Assembly: GCA_035578155.1 (NCBI GenBank)
Contig: JAPWDM010000003.1
Location: 66,766,142 to 66,830,141 of the forward strand
Direction: 5' to 3'
Origin: Brachynemurus nebulosus
Taxonomy: Eukaryota > Arthropoda > Insecta > Neuroptera > Myrmeleontidae
DNA length: 64,000 nucleotides
Shown here one piece after another: positions 44,560 through 56,599 of the stretch. Positions within the stretch are counted from its first letter, which is position 1, and every line of letters starts with the position of its first letter. Below the pieces are notes generated by a model. It made no database searches, was not told the DNA's origin, and saw only the letters and a list, made by a program, of their open reading frames with translations. Both the position numbers and the translations under genes were made by a program.

Positions 44560-45745
44560 GCATAAGAATATAAGTTTACTAATGTATTTATCGCAATTTT
44601 TATAGAATCTTGTTTAGAAAAACAACTCATAAGGAAATAGTCAAGTTTTCAACTTTCTGAGTTATGTATTTTCTATGAAACATTTTTTAAACGGTCCACG
44701 GCATAAAAAAGGATATGTATGTGTTTTAAAAGTGATTGAAATATGTTCCGTATTAAAATTTACACTCGGTAAGTGTGTATAATTAATTATTTAATTGTTG
44801 AATACATGTAATCGTTGTTGTGTTCCTGTTCATCATCTATCATCAATAAAACGAGATAAAAATAATTCATTTTAACTGAAAAAAATTATAATTAATTAAA
44901 ATAATGATGTTGGTGACGTCTAACAACTAAATTGCAACACCAATATGAAACAATGATAAAAAAAAACTACCGTTTATCATTGTAATCATTTACCTGACCG
45001 AGTGTTTCTTTCTTTATTTTCATTATATCGCGAACTGAAGAAAGGGGAACAAGGTTGTTAAAGGATGCGCTCGTTACAAGCAGCAGAACAAAACAGATAC
45101 ATAGAGTGCAGCACTTGTCGGTCGACCGCGGTTCGCACGTTGCACAAATATGAATTATTATTTTTTTTTTTTAAATATTTTTCATAATCATCAATACTGT
45201 TTGTTGAAATACTAACCAATACCAACATAAATGGTATTAGTGTCCTCAAAAACTAAATATAAAAGCAATTATAATTTCATATTTTGTTTGTTTGGATTGG
45301 AGTTTGGACATACATACATAATGTATGAGTGAGTGTCGGTTAAAATTTAAATTAAATAGCAATTTATCATTTTTTGTTTTGAGAGGATTATTACATTACC
45401 GTAAATTTTGTCAAAAACTAAAGAACAATTTTTTTTTAATAGTTGAATAGTTTTAATACCTCGCTACTGACAGTTGTTCTTTTCATTGGGTATTTTTCCA
45501 CAGGAACAAAATGTTTTGCCGGGGTAAAACGTAGTCTATGTCCTTCACTGTTCTCCAAGTCATCTCTTTGTAAAGTTTCAAGTCGATTGGTTGAACTGTT
45601 TAGGCGCGAAAGCAAGACAAACAAACCAACAAACAAACTTACTTTTGCATTTATAATATTAGTTAGGATATCAGCGAATATCCACTTGTACGATTCAGTA
45701 AAGAACAGACAGATTAACGGCCAGATAAAAAAAAAATTGGACGTC
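44560..45745. other. AT-rich stretch without gene
   Basis: Overlapping open frames on both strands near 45440-45810 run into the GTCTTG-repeat element and have no recognisable domain. Confidence 0.45.
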
Positions 45746-45753
45746 AAACTTGG

Positions 45754-46205
45754 TAGTGATAAGCAAATGCAAGACCAAGACCAAGACTTGGCAGTCTTGG
45801 TCTTGTTCTTGCATTAAGAGTCTTGGTATTGGTCTTGCTAGAACAGTTGGTGTTTTGGTCTTGGTCTTGCATTAAGAGTCTTGGTATTGGTCTTACTAGA
45901 GCAGTTTGAGTCTTGGTCTTGGTCTTGCAAAATGCAGTCTTGGTTTTGGTCTTGTTATTGCTAAAAAATCTTGCACTTTCTTGCATTTTTTTATTAACGA
46001 ATTTTTTTTTAAAATCAGAAATTTTACTATCTTGACGTATTAATTATACTTTCAAACTATTTAAATAGTTTAGTAAGAGTCTTGCTTTTTTCTTGCTTTT
46101 GTCTAGGTTTTACTCACTTGAGTCTTGGTATTGGTCTTGCTTTTGGTATACATAGTCTTGGTCTTGCAAAAAATGCAAGACCAAGACTAATTTTGCTCAT
46201 CACTA
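45754..46205. mobile_element. hAT element filled with GTCTTG-type repeats
   Basis: It starts TAGTGATAAGCAAATGCAAG and ends TTTTGCTCATCACTA, imperfect inverted repeats. The target AAACTTGG is duplicated exactly at 45746-45753 and 46206-46213. The 8-bp duplication and TAGTGAT ends identify hAT. The interior is made mostly of reiterated CTTGGT/GTCTTG words with longer units such as AAGAGTCTTGGTATTGGTCT repeated. No coding. Confidence 0.88.
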
Positions 46206-46213
46206 AAACTTGG

Positions 46214-47786
46214 TGTCTTTCAGACGCCAATAGCTGTTCATATCAAAACGATAACTAAGTAAGTCAAAAACATAAGCAGGCTACCAGCACTATCGTATTT
46301 TTCGATACCATTTATACATTTTATTCATTATTTTCACGGCAATTGATATCAATCTCAACACGAATGATCAGATTTCATGGCTCAACATATGTAACTGCAC
46401 AATTGAGATCTTACTGTACGTGTCCCTTTAATCTATTTAAAATTCAATTTCCGATTCCCAACTGAAAATAAAAATCTTGAATAGAGAAACTGGCCGATGG
46501 TGTCGATTCACAAAAGAACAAATAAATACAGGTTTCACAACCCAACAACAACAACCGTTCTCGATTGTCCAAAAAGGAAACCCAACAACTTTACAAAAAG
46601 GAAAGGTTACAATGTCGTAGGATAATTACGATATTTCTGAGTCGGGTCAGTTAACCTGTTCTCCAGAGTATGAGAAACAACATGTGCAGATGATATTTTT
46701 AGTTCAATGAAAAAAAAAAATTAAGGCGTGGTCAACCGTCACTGAAAAGAGAATTATAGTTTTTTGATCAACCGTCACTCGAGATTCGAACTCAAGATAC
46801 ATTCTTTTTTTTTAAATTAAAAATTATTTAAAAAATTTTAATTAATTAATTTAAACTAATTGACTCTTGGTCAAAAATTAATTAGGAAAGATTAATTAAA
46901 AGTTATTTACCTTTGACTTCGCTTTAATGTGTTCATTCTAGAAAGAGAAAATAAAGTTTAGTACATAATTTCGTACTAATAAAAAGACTAAAATTAATTT
47001 TTATATTTAAATAATGAAAATATAGCAATTGTTTTTATATTTAGATCTAGATTTTAGAAAATATTAAAGCATTGCCAGAGGACTTACATTTATAAAATAT
47101 GTAACAAAATTATCTTTAAATGATTAAAAATTTTAGAATATTTGAAAAGTGGTGAGAGTGCTGGGAACATACTCAAAATTTTGTTGTTTTACTACAATAA
47201 TACAAACCTTGAATGTTTGAAGCCTGGGTCGCCAAAAACTATGCGAAAATCTATTTTAACAATCAATTTAGGAATAGATTTTTTACTTCACCAAAAAGAA
47301 AAGCCTGATAAAGTAGAGGGGCTTCGGGTGTTCATCGGCCACCACTATATGGACAAAAAGCGGGGTGAAAAACGAACTCATTTTCTATTATGAACTATAC
47401 TGGAATTATTTGTGAATTTACGATAAACGAAAAGTCTATTACAACACACAAGGACGATACGATGACGATGATGTTGAGAGCGACAATTTTCGAGTATTTC
47501 GAAAACGATCAATAAAACCATATTTTAAATACAAACACACAATTCTGAAACGTCTCATCTCCACTTGTTGTGAGTAGAGTAGAGAATGTGTGGCGTATTA
47601 TTGGAGTACACGAGTAGTAAACGGCGGGAGTAGGAGATGCACGAAAGCAATGTGAAGCAAAAGCAAAGTGAGCGCACAAACCCGACATGGCAAAATGTTC
47701 TGTTGTAGAATCACATAAAGACATATTTTATTCGTTTCTTGGTTACAAAGTATTTAGTACTCTACAATACACTTTAGAATATTAAA
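46214..47786. other. Stretch without supported gene
   Basis: Mostly AT-rich. A GC-richer segment at 47540-47720 is non-repetitive and could be regulatory. The 83-codon plus frame at 47142-47393 has no recognisable domain. Confidence 0.4.
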
Positions 47787-48373
<587 letters not shown>

Positions 48374-48881
48374 ACGGGTAGAGTAGGCAGTAGCGATTCA
48401 CGACTTTATAGAGAATGCTATCGAAGCTATCGAAAATATTAGTAAGGTTATTTTTGCGTACAGGAATAGACTCTACCATCAGACGCACAGATATTTCTTT
48501 TAATCGGGACAAATTTAGCAAGCACCATTCGATATTCTAAGGTTTTTGATACAAAATAACGCAATGTTAACACTATAGAGTTTTAGAGTTTTAATAACAA
48601 ACGCTGAAGCAGATGTTTTCGTACCCGTGTAGTTCCCCGCGTCGTTGTGAATGTTTGTTACGTTTTTGTCAGGGACACACACATACACAGAGAGGTTGTT
48701 GGTTAGTTTTATGCTTCACGTGACGTTTGTGTCACATTATACATATGTACGTATAACAGTCGGCCGATTCAGCGTCGCTTAAGTCAATTCAGTATACATA
48801 TTATATTCCCGTTCTACATGTAAATGGAAACCACATCAAAACTTCCAATGTAGGTACCTATATATGTATTAAGTATATGAT
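48374..48881. other. Spacer between inverted family E copies
   Basis: Contains a GC-richer, non-repetitive part at 48600-48800 (TCCCCGCGTCGTTGTG, CAGTCGGCCGATTCAGCGTC) that may be regulatory. No coding frame is supported. Confidence 0.35.
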
Positions 48882-49374
48882 TCTTAGCGATTCTTAATGA
48901 ATCGAAAATTCAGCTATTACAGCCACTCTCATGATGTAACTTCAGTTTGGAACTATTACAGAAATTTGTTTTAAGGTCGCTAGAAACCGAAAATAACGTT
49001 CACTAAAATTTATATATGTATTTATGTATTTATGAATTTATGTATCAGCACGATAACTCTCGAACGAAACATTCTATTTTTATAAAATTTGGTGAATGAC
49101 TGTAAGTTCAAAAATCTTAGATGAGTTCTTCAGCCAGATATGTCCGGTGCCCGCAACATGGTTTCTTTTTAGCCCGAAATTAGTTTTTTGTTAAAATTTT
49201 CCCAAATTCAGAACTCTTTGTGACATTTTTTTACACCCTTGGAAAGAGGATAAAAAATCACATACCTAAAGAAAGTTTTTGAACTTTTATTCTATGTAAA
49301 ATGGTTTCCAAGAAAAACTAATTTTTATAAACGGAAATTCGCTATGTTATGCAGGATGTTGCGCCAGGGATATT
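48882..49374 (-). mobile_element. Family E element, copy 3, microsatellite lost
   Basis: The reverse-orientation match runs from TTCAGCTATTACAGCCACTC at its right-hand terminus to CGGAAATTCGCTATGTTATG at its start. Where the other copies have (CA)n(TA)n this one has a short decayed run (TATATATGTATTTATGTATT). CAGCACGATAACTCTCGAAC, the flank of that tract, is conserved. It is the most diverged copy. Confidence 0.7.
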
Positions 49375-50147
49375 TATTAGTTAGCTTGACTTTGTATATG
49401 TCCCCGTTCCCCGCGCTCTGTTCTGTCTGTACGACAACAACTGGTGTTCTTGTTGTAGTGTAACTTAATTCGAATGTAAACAGCGTAATCTTTTTATTAA
49501 TATTTTATGTGCAAAAGAACAAAAAAAGTTAGACGAGACAAAAGAATCGTTCTACTGTAGCAAGATAGCGTGTTTATGATGCTACTGATGGTCAAACACG
49601 CTAACCTCTTCTTCAAGTTGGGTGGGCTTATTTATGCCGGTAGTGTTGAAACACACTGTAAAATCGATAAATAATTAATTTGAAACATTGTATATTGGCC
49701 CCGGATACAGCTTTACAGTGGTCATGTTAAATGACGTCGTTTTAAGTTTGGCGCTTTATCAGTAAAATATTGTATTCGTATCGTTATTATCATATTTTTC
49801 GCAATGAAGGTCAATTGATGTAATTATATCAATAATATGCAAAATTATTTTTTATTAATATTTAAATTATGGATTTATTTCAATTGAATTCGCTATATGT
49901 TGAACCAAAGTTCAATTGACGCAAGTCTAATATTATAATAAAAGCAAGCAACAAAATATTGAACTGACACAATTTTTATATTGCTTGTTGTAATGGATAT
50001 TTTTTGAATACATTAAATACAAGGTATTTCAAAGCTATAGTGTAGTTCGACCCGAATTTTTTGTCTAGAAACCAGACATTCAAATTTCCACATCCTTCAA
50101 TCGTATCAAAATTTCCTTTTTAAATAAAACACTTAAGATTTTATACT
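49375..50147. other. Stretch without gene
   Basis: Noncoding. No termini or exon recognised. Confidence 0.5.
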
Positions 50148-50148
50148 A

Positions 50149-50214
50149 CAGCAACGAAATCCTTATAAATTCGTGATGTCGGTCATCGCTTGAGGTGACC
50201 TACACGCACTTAGC
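50149..50214 (-). repeat. Dispersed repeat family I, copy 3
   Basis: The reverse of 62-135 and 30208-30277 (CAACGAAATCCTTAT; GGTGACCTACACGCACTTAG). Confidence 0.65.
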
Positions 50215-50257
50215 CACTTTTAAATAATCAGTGTCGGATTATACGTATAATTTAGTA

Positions 50258-50400
50258 CAGTGTTTTTCAACATCTTTCAGCCACGGTCCGAATGTTTAAA
50301 AGCAGTTTTTTAATTTTAAATATAATTCTTATGGCTTGGAACTATTTCTATCCTTAGTTGGAATGTAATATGAAATGTCGTTTTGTGACCACTTGGCCGA
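50258..50400 (+). repeat. hAT-like terminal fragment
   Basis: CAGTGTTTTTCAACATCTTT followed by CAGCCACGGTCCGAATG resembles a hAT end. The opposite end is not seen. It runs up to family P copy 2. Confidence 0.35.
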
Positions 50401-50416
50401 CCGACCATGTAACTCA

Positions 50417-51092
50417 CGGTCGGTTTTACATTCACATTGAAAGCCGACTTTAACACTAAAGCCAACTTTAAAACTGATTTTGTTTTTGGTACTGTTTTAC
50501 AATCAAATTTAAAGCTCCGTTAGTGTAAAAGTCGACTTTAACCTAAAGTACGAATTATCTCGACTTTTACTGCTTAAAGTCGGCTTTAACATATTTGTTA
50601 TTGCTGATTATTATCATTGAATTTTGTTTATAAGCATAATTTTTCTATAAAATATTCGTATCTTAAATGAATAAAATAAAAATTTTATTTGTATGCTTAT
50701 TTTCAATAATATTTTTGATTATCTTTACGTCTTGGTTTAATATCAAACATTCCTTTTGGGTTAAACTGGCTGAACGATTTCTGGGTTACCCGCGATTTCT
50801 TTTACGATTCATTGTATTTATGATAAATTTCTTTTAAAAAGAAATAATGTAGTTTCCTATTCCAATCTCATTGGCAGTAGCGAAATGAGTGAAATGCGTA
50901 TTTTTTGAAATTCAATCATGTTGATATTTTCGTTTCTATAGTTATTTTTTTTAAATGTAAGATTGGCTACGATCATTCATAGTTCGTTTTATCCATGCAA
51001 CCCTTAAAAAGCCCTTTAACAAAAGTAAGCAGACCTGATCATTGTAAAACAATGCTAAAAATAAAGTCGACTTTAAATTAAAAGTAGCTTTT
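50417..51092. mobile_element. TIR element family P, copy 2 (empty site, right end lost)
   Basis: It starts CGGTCGGTTTTACATTCAC and follows copy 1 (1840-2772) closely through GCCGACTTTAACACTAAAGC, CTGGCTGAACGATTTCTGGG and AAGTAAGCAGACCTGATCAT. At GTACTGTTTTACAATC it has a single CTGTTTTA where copy 1 carries the 210-bp hAT MITE. The right TIR is missing: after AAAAGTAGCTTT the sequence switches to a reversed piece of the 310-658 repeat. Confidence 0.85.
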
Positions 51093-51135
51093 CAGATAAA
51101 TATCGACACTTTTGTAAGCATTAGAAATTAACAAA
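51093..51135 (-). repeat. Fragment of the 172-bp repeat unit
   Basis: TCAGATAAATATCGACACTT is the reverse of the start of the unit at 482. It is joined directly to the broken end of family P copy 2. Confidence 0.7.
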
Positions 51136-54100
51136 ATTCAAAAACATGCGATTTTTATTGTCAAAAATGTTTTTATAAATCTAGCCTCGCCATTTTTTTT
51201 AAAGCTGAAAATTAAAAAGACTCATCTTTATTTTAAATAAAAGTAAGAAATATTTTATTCAAAAACTGTGAAAATTGCGTGTTTAACAGGCGCATTTGGC
51301 GAATTTCTTTACAATTTACGATAATATAATAATCGGGCTTGTATGAAATGTGGTACTCTCTCTTCTAGGTTAGTAGCAACTTCTCAATTAAGATACTATA
51401 AAAGATACGTTTCAACATCACAATTAACACACAATTTTTTGATAGTTGTATAACACATGCGCTCTTAATACGGTGTTCTACTGTACCAATGCGCAACTCC
51501 TATGTACCTAGTACACCTCATTTCCATAATATATATACCACATATTTATATACTACCTATACAAATATATGTATAAACTGAAATTAATAATCTGACAAAC
51601 TGCGACACACACTTACAAACTAACGTTCATAAAATTATATTACTATAATATATATGTACATTTCCGGCTGGTAATCATCATCATACCGTATTGTAATGAT
51701 GGACTAGTTTTTTTTTTTTTTTAACAACAGAGACATATGTGTTTGCGCTCCGGTACTTGACAGCTCGACTCCGTGTGGTGTTTCATCGGCACAACGTGTC
51801 CATGTTTATTATTATTTATACATATATCTACATATTTGTTTTGCAAAAATCGTTTTTTAATGTCACCGAAAAAACAAACAAAAAGTAGTTTAATTTATAC
51901 GGTCATTATTTTTAAATTACATTATACACTTAATACTGGTGATTGTGTTTGGTGGTTCATCTAAATACTTTTTTACTCTATTGTTTTTTTTTTTACTAAA
52001 CATGTATTTAGCGTCGTAATTAGTGTAATTTTTTTTTTCTTTTGAGGTTAATATAATTCTGTCCAAACGGAATAAATCAAAAATTTTAAAATCAATTTGT
52101 ATAAATTTAAATAAAAAAAAATACGTTGTTGGTCCTTCGAGCCGGATCACACTCTTTTTCAATTCAGAAGCGTCCGCCACTGGAACAGGTGATAATTTAT
52201 ATGTGTTTACTGAAATACTATAGAACGGTATTTTTACTATTAAAACATAATAATTATTTTTTTTTATTTTATTTATTTGTATTATTTGAGAACAATTATG
52301 TAAAAAAAAATAAATTATTTGGTAACTTTAATTATAATAATTACTCAATGTCAAAACATATTTGAACAATGAAAATTCACGAAACGTTTCCTGGAATAAT
52401 TTTTACCCTTTTTTTTAAAATTTTGTAAAAAGTTTTGAAGGTTAACTTTTTGTTTTGGTTTAACGTAAAAAATACTGAGGGGACAGAAAGCACTAAAATT
52501 TGCGTCACGGAGTTAGTACCTATTCAATTCCTTGTAAAATAATAAATTTTTGTGCTGTTCTGTTTCTGTACAATAAAAGTTGTTACTAAATCTAGAAGCG
52601 AGTACGAAATTTGATTATTTACATAGCGATCTTATTCACCAATTTTTCACATTAACCAATCCAGATATTGCAAATTTTATTTGAAATATATATTACTACT
52701 GTTACAACAAATCCAGGAAGTACTTAAGTGGTAACAACTAAAGGGAAGACCCCAATTCGTAATAAGTCATCGTCATCGGATTAACTTTGCGGTCGACACA
52801 AAAAAACACATGTGCCCGTCAAACTTTACAAAATCAAATATTATCCTCATTAACGAAATAAATTTATCAAAATTGAACATGAATAAATTCCCTAACCAAC
52901 ACTAACCATGGAATATTATATCAAATTTCCGTTTTAAAATACATAATCATATAAGGTACAGTCCACAAATAAATCTTGTAACACAAAAATCCACCCTTGA
53001 CATATTGACAGACCGATCAAAAAAAAAAAAAAAAAATACATAATATACACATATTAATATTACAGTACACGCTCGCAAATGGTTACATACAGGACGATAG
53101 GGGAAAAATAATATGCTGATTGTTACGATGTCAGGGGAGATTGTTTCCAACGATTTATTAGTTTTTGTGTCGAAGCTGCTCTTCTGCTTATCTGTGAACA
53201 ATTCGTTTGTGAGAGTATACTTTAATATTTAATAAAGTCACATTTCTGGTACACGCTGTTGAGTAAATATATGTATAATAATTATTTATTTATAATTATT
53301 CATGAGTTTATAACAATTATCGTGGAATGCAATAAATTATTATATATTATAATAGTATATGATTTGGAAAGGTCGTTAAATTAATTACATACGGCGAAGT
53401 GAGAATGAAACAGAACAAAAGAGAGATCGCAATAGATGCGTACACTATACTGTGTGTACTGAAAACCGATTTTCAAATAATAATAGTAGAGAATCAAATG
53501 ATACGAATAATAATAAAAGGCAACAAATTACTGGGTAACAGAGGAAAAGAAAGAATTAGATTAGAGAGAAGTGTACAAATAAATAATAATATGTAAGTGG
53601 TATAAAAAGATAGCGCTCGATGCCGTCGATGATTTGCACTGTAAATCAAAGAGTAACAATTTTACTTGGAAAGTAGAGCGCATACAGCAGCGAGCCGAGT
53701 TGCAACAAACAATTTATAATTATTTAAAAAAGAAAAATTAATATGAACACAACATGAAAGTTATAGTATCTTTCTGTTTGCTCATAATAATAATATCATA
53801 CATATCTCGAAATATTAACAAAGAATATGAATACATTTAGTACATATTGTAGAACACTGATTAATAAATAAATACACCATCAGTCAAAAATGATCGTCCA
53901 CTTATTACCCACGACGGAATGGAGTAAGTAGGTATATGCGTTTGTTTAGGTTAGGATGATGCGATTTATGAATATAGACTCATTTAGATGTTATAAGGGT
54001 TGAAGTAGTGTTTAAATTCTGACTCGGGTACTTATTTAAAAATTGTGGTATGATTTTTAGCTAGGTTTGATGAAAATTGATTCAGTCGTATGTAAGATAT

Positions 54101-54871
54101 TTCAGGATTTCCAGCATAAAAATCAACAATTTATTTTCATAGTTGTAAGAATAACATATTACAAATGAAAACCAAGTTATTCTAAATTATAATGAAATTT
54201 GGAAAATAGAACTCTATTAGGAATTTTTATTTGAAAATTTTTAGAGCTTTTTCGTAACAAGTTTAGAGGTGTTATTGAAAAATTTCTATAATTTCAAAAA
54301 TATGGGATTTCAATTTAAATTCAAATGTTACCATGAACTTTTTCGTACCCTGAAGCCGTAATTTCATTGTTTCGTTGTAAAAACATTTTTTTTCGAAAAT
54401 TAGATGTTTTTCTGCGTTAAAATATCGCTCATGTCACTAGACAAAATTTCAAACCGACTAGTCAAGCGATTGAGGCTTGAAAATGACACAAACAGCATCT
54501 TAAATAAATCTCCCCCGCGAAAACTAAATATTTTTCCAGGGTCCAATCCGTATTTTCCGTTTTTTCAGCAACCTCTATGTAAAGCTTTAAGTTAGTTACT
54601 AAGTTGCTAAGACGTAAAAACGGGATAGATAAATAAAGTTATAAATTCACTTTTGTTAAAAACCTAAGTAAATTTCAGTAGAATAGACATGATGACAGTA
54701 ATAAGGAATTAGTGAAATAATTATATATTTATCTAATGAAATAGGGTTCATAAATAATACAAAACGTATTAATTTTTATTTTTTATTATTAATTTTTTTT
54801 TTAGTAAAATAAAACGACAAATTACAACTGTCCGCCATGTTAGATTGAACACAAATCATAATAAACTACGG
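51136..54871. other. AT-rich stretch without supported gene
   Basis: No host exon recognised in 3.7 kb. An A-run lies near 53019. A short minus frame at 52094-52180 begins MADASELKKSVIRLEGP, which is vaguely like the start of a retrotransposon Gag, but it is too short to call. Confidence 0.4.
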
Positions 54872-54960
54872 TCACGTCTATGTAAACAATATATTTTGTT
54901 GAACTCAATTTTGTGTACAAGCTCTGCACTTTTTATTGCATTTATTAAGAAACGTTAGCA

Positions 54961-55088
54961 ATGGAACAGGGATTTACTAAGGCAAATAGTTTCAATTTAT
55001 CAAAAATTGATTTGCTAATGCTGGGAGAGTTTCTTACATCAAATAAAGACTTTTGCTCAGCAGAATTTAGAAATGTCAAAACTTCAAC
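54961..55088 (+). pseudogene. First exon of YqaJ-nuclease-type TE protein
   Basis: ATG starts 42 open codons ending at CAAC|GTAAGT, a strong donor, leaving phase 2. The product has LSKIDLLMLGEFLTSNKDF, then an acidic/basic end (AEFRNVKTST). This LPKxD-M--FL-S-xDF pattern is the N-terminus of arthropod TE-derived proteins that continue with a CxxC/SWIM-like segment and a YqaJ-type exonuclease domain. None of the downstream exons is present, so it is an orphan exon. The family call is from memory of such proteins and needs a search. Confidence 0.5.
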
Positions 55089-55360
55089 GTAAGTACATCA
55101 ATATTCTTAAAAAAAAATGACTTTTAAGTTTAAAATCCGTAAAATATGCTTTTTGTTTGCTCTTATTTGTACTTTATGACAAGTACAAATATTACAGGCT
55201 ACATTATTTATTAATAAAATACCCATTAAGATAAATAATTGTGAATAATCAAAAGATGAAACAACTTTAAAAGCATCAAATTTATTATTGAATTTAGACA
55301 TCAAACAAAATTATTATGCATAGAATATTTTAGAATGTATGAAATGAAGTAAAAACTTAC

Positions 55361-55482
55361 GTCAAAGTAATCTTCACAAAAATAAATTGGAGAATTTAGA
55401 CAAATAGCTTTTAGATCTCGCCGTGCAAGATTAAGCCACTTAGTGCGCATTTTTTGTATGCGGAACGTAAACAAATAACTTG
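55361..55482 (-). pseudogene. THAP-domain exon of a TE transposase
   Basis: On the minus strand an acceptor (AAAAAATTCTAG) is followed by 122 bp open in one frame, ending GACTTTGAC-type sequence, TTTGAC|GTAAGT. It encodes KMRTKWLNLARRDLKAI and then YFCEDYFD. This is the C-terminal half of a THAP domain (KWxxLARRD ... FCEDHF), a C2CH zinc-binding DNA-binding module used by several transposases. The usual His of CEDHF is Tyr here, so zinc binding is probably lost. The first two cysteines would lie in a missing upstream exon and the catalytic domain is deleted. Confidence 0.6.
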
Positions 55483-55655
55483 CTAGAATTTTTTATTGAT
55501 GTATTTCCACACTGACTGAGGGACTGCACACCACTTATAAACTTTAGTATTCATATTTGTAACAAAAATCAACTAAATTCTTGCTAACTCAAACTCAACA
55601 CAATATACAGTTGCGTTATATTTGTGTATCCATGCAATTGATTACATGGACGTGC

Positions 55656-56320
55656 ATTTTGAAATTAATAATTAAAATAACAATTTTATACTAATAAATC
55701 GATTTCTTTTTTAGAAATAAGATTTTTTTTTGTTTAATTGTAAGTAGATATTTCTGAATCTCGTAGAAGAGTTTTTAAAAATTCGTCCACAATTCTGTAA
55801 CACGTGGTGTGTAAAATTATGACTGGTACCGTACTTATGAATACATTATTATGCACATATCCATGTAAGTAGTGAACAAATATAAATCTCAACAACAGGT
55901 CATTAGATCACCTCTAAATCCATAATATCGGAAAGATTTTTTATTTTATTTAGAACTAGATATAAAACTGATTAATGTTTAGATAAATACACTACCGTGT
56001 CTGTAGTAAATGCAAAGACCAAAGATAATTACTATATCCATGTGTGTCTATGTAAGTAAATATCTTAAATATGTATATGTACAGCGAAATGATGAAAGTA
56101 TTACACGGTAAGTTCAGAGGCCGACAAGCGTACGTCAATTTTTTTTGTTTACAAACCTAAAATTTAAAAAAAAAATTAAATAAAGATCGGATTTGTACTA
56201 TTAGCACGCCAACATGCCCAATTTTGGAAAAAATGAAAAAAAACGTCTTCAAAAAACTTAACAATTTTAAATTAAAAATCACAAAGTGATTGAAAAAATT
56301 ATCAAACTGAATCGGCTGGG
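55656..56320. other. Stretch without gene
   Basis: AT-rich noncoding DNA. Poly-A/T runs near 56160 and 56230. Confidence 0.5.
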
Positions 56321-56373
56321 AATCGAACGCAGGATCTCCCGGTAACTAGCCAGGAGGCCAAGTCTTGAAACTG
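56321..56373 (-). repeat. tRNA-like B-box fragment
   Basis: The minus strand reads GGCCTCCTGGCTAGTTACCG then GCGTTCGATTCCCAGCCGA, with a B-box-like GTTCGATTCC and a T-arm pairing at four of five positions. There is no acceptor or D arm, so it is not a tRNA gene. It is probably a tRNA-derived repeat fragment. Confidence 0.4.
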
Positions 56374-56599
56374 TGATACGTATATCACAATACCGCAGTT
56401 GATATAATACCACATCTCAAGGTATCAGATTTTTCAAAAAAACCAAGTCTGTAACATGTGATGAGATAATGTGAAATAACATATATCACCTTATCACAAT
56501 ACCACATTTTGGCATATATTTTTTAAAGTTGGCAAAGGTTTCGGACTTATTCCTTGATTGTGGCGCTTATTTAGTTTAAATTCAAATTGCATTATTTAA

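Larger units (their letters stand above)
54872..55655. mobile_element. Collapsed ISL2EU-like DNA transposon
   Basis: Two 5' exons face each other (plus 54961-55088 and minus 55361-55482) with only 272 bp between them, where the bodies of both genes should be. Outside them TCACGTCTATGTAAACAAT (54872-54890) and the reverse of ATTGATTACATGGACGTGC (55637-55655) match at 16 of 19 positions, a candidate decayed TIR. From what I recall of the group, ISL2EU/PIF-like elements encode a THAP-bearing transposase and a YqaJ-like nuclease partner. The layout fits a copy whose centre was deleted. The true ends may lie slightly farther out. Confidence 0.55.

Noticed and set aside
45443..45986. Overlapping frames rich in KTKT and DQDQD near the GTCTTG repeats
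   Set aside because: They are translations of the tandem hexamer-like repeats inside a hAT element.
45754..46205. Possible CRISPR-like regularly spaced repeats
   Set aside because: Repeat words are short, unevenly spaced and without unique spacers of fixed length. The unit has hAT ends and an 8-bp target duplication in a eukaryotic genome.
52094..52180. Minus-strand frame starting MADASELKKSVIRLEGP as a retrotransposon Gag start
   Set aside because: The resemblance covers fewer than 20 residues, then dissolves into low-complexity codons. No polymerase or LTRs are nearby.
54872..55655. Divergent gene pair sharing a bidirectional promoter
   Set aside because: The two exons point toward each other, not away, so their transcripts would overlap. 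A deleted element with convergent genes fits better.
56321..56373. tRNA gene on the minus strand
   Set aside because: Only T-arm/B-box similarity. D arm and acceptor stem are missing and one T-stem pair fails.
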